Shown here: piece by piece, positions 46,031-49,995 of the stretch
Position numbering within the stretch: the first letter of the stretch is position 1
Layout: each line of letters starts with the position of its first letter
Source: Syntrophomonadaceae bacterium
GTDB taxonomy: Bacteria; Bacillota; Syntrophomonadia; Syntrophomonadales; Syntrophomonadaceae
Reading direction: 5' to 3'
Assembly: GCA_012522955.1 (NCBI GenBank)
Contig: JAAYJK010000068.1
Coordinates: forward strand, 1 to 49,995
Length of the DNA stretch: 49,995 nucleotides
The notes under the pieces: generated by a model
Told to the model about the DNA's origin: nothing
Database searches by the model: none
The model's input: only the letters and a program-made list of their open reading frames with translations
Translations under genes and position numbers: made by a program

Positions 46031-46381
46031 ATGACTGGATTTGTTTACTATACCATTCTTTGCCGGATGATCAAAAAATATCAATCCCAGGGTTATGAGA
46101 TAGTAACGGGCAAACATCCCGATTATCCTGATGATATTGATCACCTGCTGCACAGTTATCGTCCTGATCTGGTTGCTCATCGGAATGGGTCTTATTTAAT
46201 TTGCGATGTGGAAACCGTTGAAACCATAGACATGAATGAGACCATTAAACATTGGGAACTTATATCTAATAGCAAATATTCCTTGGACGTAGCCCTTCCA
46301 ATCAATTGCTATGAACATGCCCGATCAGTGGCCCAAAAGCATCAGATTCAAGTTTTGAACTGGTGGAAGGTATTGATATGA
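46031..46381 (+). CDS. Small protein with PD-(D/E)xK nuclease-like core
   Basis: The protein has 116 residues and an AGGGGG site before the ATG. A central YRPDLVAHRNGSYLICDVETVET stretch looks like the beta-hairpin of restriction-endonuclease-like folds, in which Asp and Glu bind metal. However the usual Lys is replaced by Thr (ExT), so it may be inactive or a variant. An N-terminal helix (ILCRMIKKYQSQGYEIV) fits the same fold. No partner is visible; a terminator follows. Confidence 0.55.
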   Translation: MTGFVYYTILCRMIKKYQSQGYEIVTGKHPDYPDDIDHLLHSYRPDLVAHRNGSYLICDVETVETIDMNETIKHWELISNSKYSLDVALPINCYEHARSVAQKHQIQVLNWWKVLI

Positions 46382-46440
46382 TCTTACTGCCAGGGAATTG
46401 ATAACTGTCCCCGCATGATTTAATGAAGGGATATTTGCGA

Positions 46441-46467
46441 AACCTCGGTTGATACCGGGGTTTTTTT
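46441..46467 (+). terminator. Intrinsic terminator
   Basis: AACCTCGGT-TGAT-ACCGGGGTT is a 9-bp stem with one G-T pair, running into seven T residues. Confidence 0.88.
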
Positions 46468-46598
46468 AATCGATCAGAAGTATGGCTTGGGCTGAAAATT
46501 AATTATTGATTCCCAAGAATGGTAAGATCTGTCATAATAGGATTAAGCTATAGGAGAATAGCAAGCTAATTATGCTTTTTGGAAAGGAGACTGGCAGT

Positions 46599-47255
46599 AT
46601 GGATGCACCAGATCTTAGATCAAAAGCAAAGCTTCCAGTAGTCATCATATACCTTTTCTTTCTAGCTATCCTATCCTTCTTGCTGATTTTAATGGTTATT
46701 AAGGAGAAACCAGTTAATCAAGATCTAGTTTATTCCCTGGAACTGGTAGAAGATTCTTCCACTGCAGATGCTATTATATACACCTGGCAGGTAGTGATCG
46801 AGGAACCAGTTCGAACTAAAGACCTAAGGTACTTGGCAGAGAAAATGATTCATGAAGCTCAAGCTGGCCCGAGTTTTAATGGGCTGGAAATATTGATCTA
46901 TGATTATCCTGAATATATTGGCTATGGATATACCATAGCCAGGATAATATTTGCTCCCCAGGGTAATATAAGTCAGGCTAATACCGTCAAAGCTGGAGAT
47001 TATAAGCAAATGTCCATACAATGGGATTTGAGGCAAAAAATATGGGAAAAACGACTCGGCCGGGAGCAGGTGTTGGTGTGGAAGGCTTGGCAGGACTATT
47101 ACAGAGAAGAGTCAAGGGGGGGAAAGATAGCTGATAAAAGCTCCATTGACGAAATAGTGGCGGATAAATATGGCCTGGAACCGACCCAGGTATATGATAT
47201 CAGGTTAAAACAAGAGTACTGGAGATATGCCAATTTTGATTATCTTACTAGATAA
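46599..47255 (+). CDS. Membrane-anchored protein of unknown function
   Basis: The protein has 218 residues from the ATG at 46599, which follows AAAGGAGA; the ATG at 46572 in frame has no site. A short cytosolic N-terminus is followed by one membrane helix (VVIIYLFFLAILSFLLILMVI) and about 180 residues outside. The outer part begins with a small alpha/beta unit (ADAIIYTWQVVIEEP, EILIYDYPEY) and ends with a charged helical region (DEIVADKYGLEPTQVYDI). I do not recognise a family. It lies 85 bases before the next small lipoprotein gene. Confidence 0.7.
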   Translation: MDAPDLRSKAKLPVVIIYLFFLAILSFLLILMVIKEKPVNQDLVYSLELVEDSSTADAIIYTWQVVIEEPVRTKDLRYLAEKMIHEAQAGPSFNGLEILIYDYPEYIGYGYTIARIIFAPQGNISQANTVKAGDYKQMSIQWDLRQKIWEKRLGREQVLVWKAWQDYYREESRGGKIADKSSIDEIVADKYGLEPTQVYDIRLKQEYWRYANFDYLTR

Positions 47256-47340
47256 TCCCTGGATTTAAGTGAAAGGCAGCAGAGGTGTTAGCGTAATCAT
47301 TAGTAATCAGAATTATCCGTATGAGAAAGGGGTTTGTATA

Positions 47341-47730
47341 ATGGTAAAAGTAAGATGGCTGGCAGGTCTTTTAATTATCCTCCTATGCACCTGGGTGGTG
47401 GGGTGCAACAACAGCAATGAACCCACAGGCGAGCAGCAGCCCCCGGGACAGAATCAAAGCGCTCCCATAGAGAATGATGAATCAGAGGATTTGCTTACCG
47501 ATTCCGGTACTTTTACAGGCCGGATTGATGACTTATCCATTGAAATTAAGATTAGCGGAGTACCGGAGGATAACGAGAATGCCTATCGGGCCTTTGAACT
47601 CAGTGAGCAACTGAGAGAAGATTTCGATTCGCTGGGTTTTGAAACTGGGGATCAGGTAATTTTTGAGTATAAACCAGGATCAGAAGGCAGGCGGGGAGTT
47701 ATTATGGAAATTAGTAAGCACGAAAACTAA
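47341..47730 (+). CDS. Small lipoprotein of unknown function
   Basis: The protein has 129 residues from the ATG at 47341, behind AAAGGGG. The lipobox WVVGC is good. A low-complexity Gln/Pro/Asn linker precedes a compact domain (SGTFTGRIDDLSIEIKISG, GDQVIFEYKPG) that looks like a small beta-barrel of about 70 residues. It is probably tethered on the outer face of the membrane. It may be cotranscribed with the preceding membrane protein. Confidence 0.72.
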   Translation: MVKVRWLAGLLIILLCTWVVGCNNSNEPTGEQQPPGQNQSAPIENDESEDLLTDSGTFTGRIDDLSIEIKISGVPEDNENAYRAFELSEQLREDFDSLGFETGDQVIFEYKPGSEGRRGVIMEISKHEN

Positions 47731-47761
47731 GGGAGCAAGGGGGGACGCTTCTCCCGTTTCC

Positions 47762-47969
47762 TTGACTAATGATAATATAATAATTTAATATAATATTAAG
47801 TCAATAGACAGGAGAAATGTATGTCGGAGTCTGTTATCAATTAACCTTAAGCTGAATATGGCAAGTCCAACAGGGAAAGCAAGTCTAGCAGTGGCTTAAC
47901 TTTGTTATGCCCGGGACTGGTTATTTGAGAACACGGATATAGGCATATATTGATCCTGGCAAAGATACT
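47762..47969 (+). other. Possible short untranslated transcript before mutS2
   Basis: The 464-base gap before the MutS2 gene starts with TTGACT and AT-rich sequence containing TATAAT (47789). An inverted TTGACT/AGTCAA pair flanks the AT tract. AGGAG followed by very short frames (12 or 7 codons) lies at 47810-47860, and the stretch ends in a terminator at 47970. A small RNA or leader is possible; I could not match it to a known RNA family. Confidence 0.3.
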
Positions 47970-48000
47970 ATGCCGTGCTTATCGCACGGCATTTTCATTT
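47970..48000 (+). terminator. Intrinsic terminator
   Basis: ATGCCGTGC-TTATC-GCACGGCAT is a perfect 9-bp stem followed by TTTCATTT. It is 240 bases after the nearest upstream gene. The 194 bases from here to mutS2 show nothing else clear. Confidence 0.75.
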
Positions 48001-48194
48001 CATAGCTGATGTAAATTCTTGGCAACGCCAGGCGAAACATGGCCTTGGTAGTCAGTTTCATTATCATAACTGATATGGGAAGTCCCTCTTGACTTTAATT
48101 CCCCCAGGAGGCAATCCGTTCATCCAAATAACATCCATTTTGAGCTTAAGAAACCAATTTAATCCCAGTTAGAATAAACAAGGAGGCTCAAATA

Positions 48195-49995
48195 ATGAAG
48201 CATTATGTGATGGAAGTACTGGAATATGCCAAGGTAAAAGAAGAAATCAAAAACTATGTGGTATCCCATGCCGCTAAAATAATAGTCGACCAGCTGGAGC
48301 CCATGATGGATTTAAATAAAATAGAGCATAAAATGAATGAAACTACTGAGGCCAGAAGAATACTGGAGCTAAATTCCAGCATTCCGTTATCCGCACTGGA
48401 AAATATTGATTTAAAATCACTGGTGATTGAAGGAAGGGTTATGAACTCGGAGGAATTAAGCTCCATCAAGGTTATGCTATTTCAGGTTGGAAGGCTTAAG
48501 AAGTTCATGACTTCAATGCAGACTATTGCTCCCACCATATCTTCTTATGCCCTTTCCATGTTTGAATTGTCCGGGCTCTACGATGAACTAGAGCGATGTC
48601 TGGGCAACGGAAGGGTCGAAGATAACGCCAGCCCGGAATTGAGCAGGTTGAGAAAAAAGATTAGGGTGAATGAAGAGAGGATAAAACAGAAGCTTAATAA
48701 CATAATTGCTTCAACTAATTATTCCCCTTATATTCAGGAAGCTATTGTTACCAGCAGAAATGGCAGATTTGTTATCCCGGTGAAAAAGGAATATCGTAAA
48801 CATTTGCCCGGAAAGGTCCTGGATGTATCATCCAGCGGATCCACCCTGTATATAGAACCAGCAGCCATTGCCGGCTACCAGGAAGAGCTGGATATCCTGA
48901 TAATGCAGGAAGCCCAGGAAGTATGGAATATTCTAAACAGTCTTACTGAGATGGTTCGGATGAACCAGCAGGAGCTATCCATCAATATAGAGGCCATGCT
49001 GCACTATGATTTTGTTTTCGCGCGGGCTAAATACAGTCAAGCAATTAAGGGGCGGGCAGTCAAAGTCAATAAGCGTAATATGGTGAATATCAAGGGCGGT
49101 CGCCATCCTCTGCTGGGTCATAAGGCAGTACCTTTGGATTTTCATATTGGTCAAGATTACCGGGCCTTGGTCATTACCGGCCCTAATACCGGAGGGAAGA
49201 CCGTGACCCTGAAAACGGTGGGACTGCTTACTTTAATGGTTCAGTCCGGTCTGCATGTGCCGGTGGAGGCTGGCAGTGAATTTGCCGTTTTTGATTCTAT
49301 CCTGGTGGATATCGGTGACGGGCAGAGCATTGAACAATCCTTGAGCACTTTCTCCTCTCATGTGAAAAACATTGTCAATATTATTAATCACTCAGGTTCC
49401 GATTCACTGGTTATCATGGATGAGATAGGCGCAGGTACTGAACCAGCCGAGGGGATGGGCTTTGCAATCGCAGTACTGGAAGAAGTATTCCGAAAAGGGG
49501 CTACTATTGTAGCGTCAACCCATATCAGTGAGATTAAGCAATTCGCCGCCTCCAGCCCAGAATTTGAAAACGCCTGTATGGAGTTTAATCTGGAAACCCT
49601 GCAGCCCCTTTATAAACTCAAAATCGGGCAGGCCGGAGCCAGCAATGCATTCTTAATAGCTTTAAGGTTGGGAGTAGATGGGAGAATCATTGAAAGGGCC
49701 CATGAGATAACCTATAAAGAAAAGAAAACTTATAAGGCTCCCGATTTCCCCGGGCAGGAAATCCCGGCAAGCAAGTCAGATCCGGATAACGAGGAAAAGG
49801 ACCTGCCTTTAACTCCCAGGACCCCCAAAAAGCCTGTGAAGAAGAAAGAAAATAGATTTAACAAAGGCGACTGTGTTTTTATCAGTACCATGCAGCGATT
49901 CGGTATAGTCTATGAACCTGAAAACAGCCGGGGAGAAGTGGTAGTAATGGTAATGAAAAAGAAATATAAAATAAACCACAAAAGACTAACCCTGC
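48195..49995 (+). CDS. MutS2-like ATPase, short-arm form (3' end missing)
   Basis: The visible part is 600 residues, open to the window edge. The ATG follows AGGAGG. The MutS core and clamp (SRNGRFVIPVKKEYR, VLDVSSSGSTLYIEP) lead to the ATPase with Walker A GPNTGGKT, the DGQSIEQSLSTFSSH signature, Walker B VIMDEIGAGTEP and STHISEI. In known MutS2 a long coiled coil follows (HEITY region); here it is replaced by about 45 Pro/Lys-rich residues, then a KOW-like segment (KGDCVFISTMQRFGIVYEP). A Smr nuclease domain may lie beyond the edge. MutS2 proteins act in recombination control or ribosome rescue rather than mismatch repair. Confidence 0.88.
   Translation, partial: MKHYVMEVLEYAKVKEEIKNYVVSHAAKIIVDQLEPMMDLNKIEHKMNETTEARRILELNSSIPLSALENIDLKSLVIEGRVMNSEELSSIKVMLFQVGRLKKFMTSMQTIAPTISSYALSMFELSGLYDELERCLGNGRVEDNASPELSRLRKKIRVNEERIKQKLNNIIASTNYSPYIQEAIVTSRNGRFVIPVKKEYRKHLPGKVLDVSSSGSTLYIEPAAIAGYQEELDILIMQEAQEVWNILNSLTEMVRMNQQELSINIEAMLHYDFVFARAKYSQAIKGRAVKVNKRNMVNIKGGRHPLLGHKAVPLDFHIGQDYRALVITGPNTGGKTVTLKTVGLLTLMVQSGLHVPVEAGSEFAVFDSILVDIGDGQSIEQSLSTFSSHVKNIVNIINHSGSDSLVIMDEIGAGTEPAEGMGFAIAVLEEVFRKGATIVASTHISEIKQFAASSPEFENACMEFNLETLQPLYKLKIGQAGASNAFLIALRLGVDGRIIERAHEITYKEKKTYKAPDFPGQEIPASKSDPDNEEKDLPLTPRTPKKPVKKKENRFNKGDCVFISTMQRFGIVYEPENSRGEVVVMVMKKKYKINHKRLTL

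Noticed and set aside
47762-48194. Riboswitch or 6S RNA before mutS2
   Set aside because: I could not find the conserved cores of the common riboswitch classes or a convincing 6S bubble structure.

Overview
The window looks like chromosome from an anaerobic, spore-forming Firmicute of the Clostridia. A Syntrophomonas-like organism is my best guess, from memory and not proven. The signs are S-layer-homology (SLH) surface proteins, a LexA with a Gram-positive SOS box, a ynbB-like gene next to glnA, a 2-hydroxyacyl-CoA dehydratase activase, a GerMN lipoprotein and strong AGGAGG ribosome sites. No rRNA, tRNA, CRISPR array or transposase gene was seen.

Region 1 (1-12.6 kb) is an unusual envelope cluster, all on the + strand. 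A 5'-truncated protein is built of repeats related to the molybdopterin-binding oxidoreductase fold. It is followed by a 1449-residue metallophosphoesterase with three SLH domains, a membrane-anchored surface protein, an ExbB/TolQ-like proton channel, a DUF2149 protein that resembles ExbD, an SLH protein and a lipoprotein. Four of these proteins carry five copies of one cassette: an oxidoreductase-like domain followed by a chitobiase C-terminal-like domain. The anchored protein, ExbB and DUF2149 genes overlap. This is the best candidate here for an undescribed system: a surface apparatus possibly driven by proton-motive force, with no recognisable TonB.

Region 2 (12.6-19.1 kb) is housekeeping: a methionine gamma-lyase-family protein, DUF456, glnA, divergent lexA and a TtcA-like gene, and a D-Ala-D-Ala carboxypeptidase. 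Region 3 (19.1-26 kb) holds a GlcD/GlcF-type 2-hydroxyacid dehydrogenase pair divergent from a LarA-type nickel racemase, which suggests lactate or another 2-hydroxyacid metabolism, then murB and a B12-binding radical SAM protein. Region 4 (26-32 kb) has a large multi-PAS sensor kinase, a membrane-anchored trypsin-like protease and an aminotransferase.

Region 5 (31.8-38.1 kb) has a TetR regulator divergent from a giant dehydratase activase, with matched operators downstream of both promoters, then a GerMN lipoprotein and a broken DMT permease gene. Region 6 (38.2-50 kb) has a DEAD-box helicase, an XRE/DUF2178 pair with a remarkable palindromic promoter, topoisomerase III, an enoate/2,4-dienoyl-CoA reductase-like flavoenzyme, several small unknown proteins and a MutS2-like ATPase that runs off the end. 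Two inverted copies of a ~175-bp two-hairpin element lie 24 kb apart, and a half copy abuts a tandem repeat.
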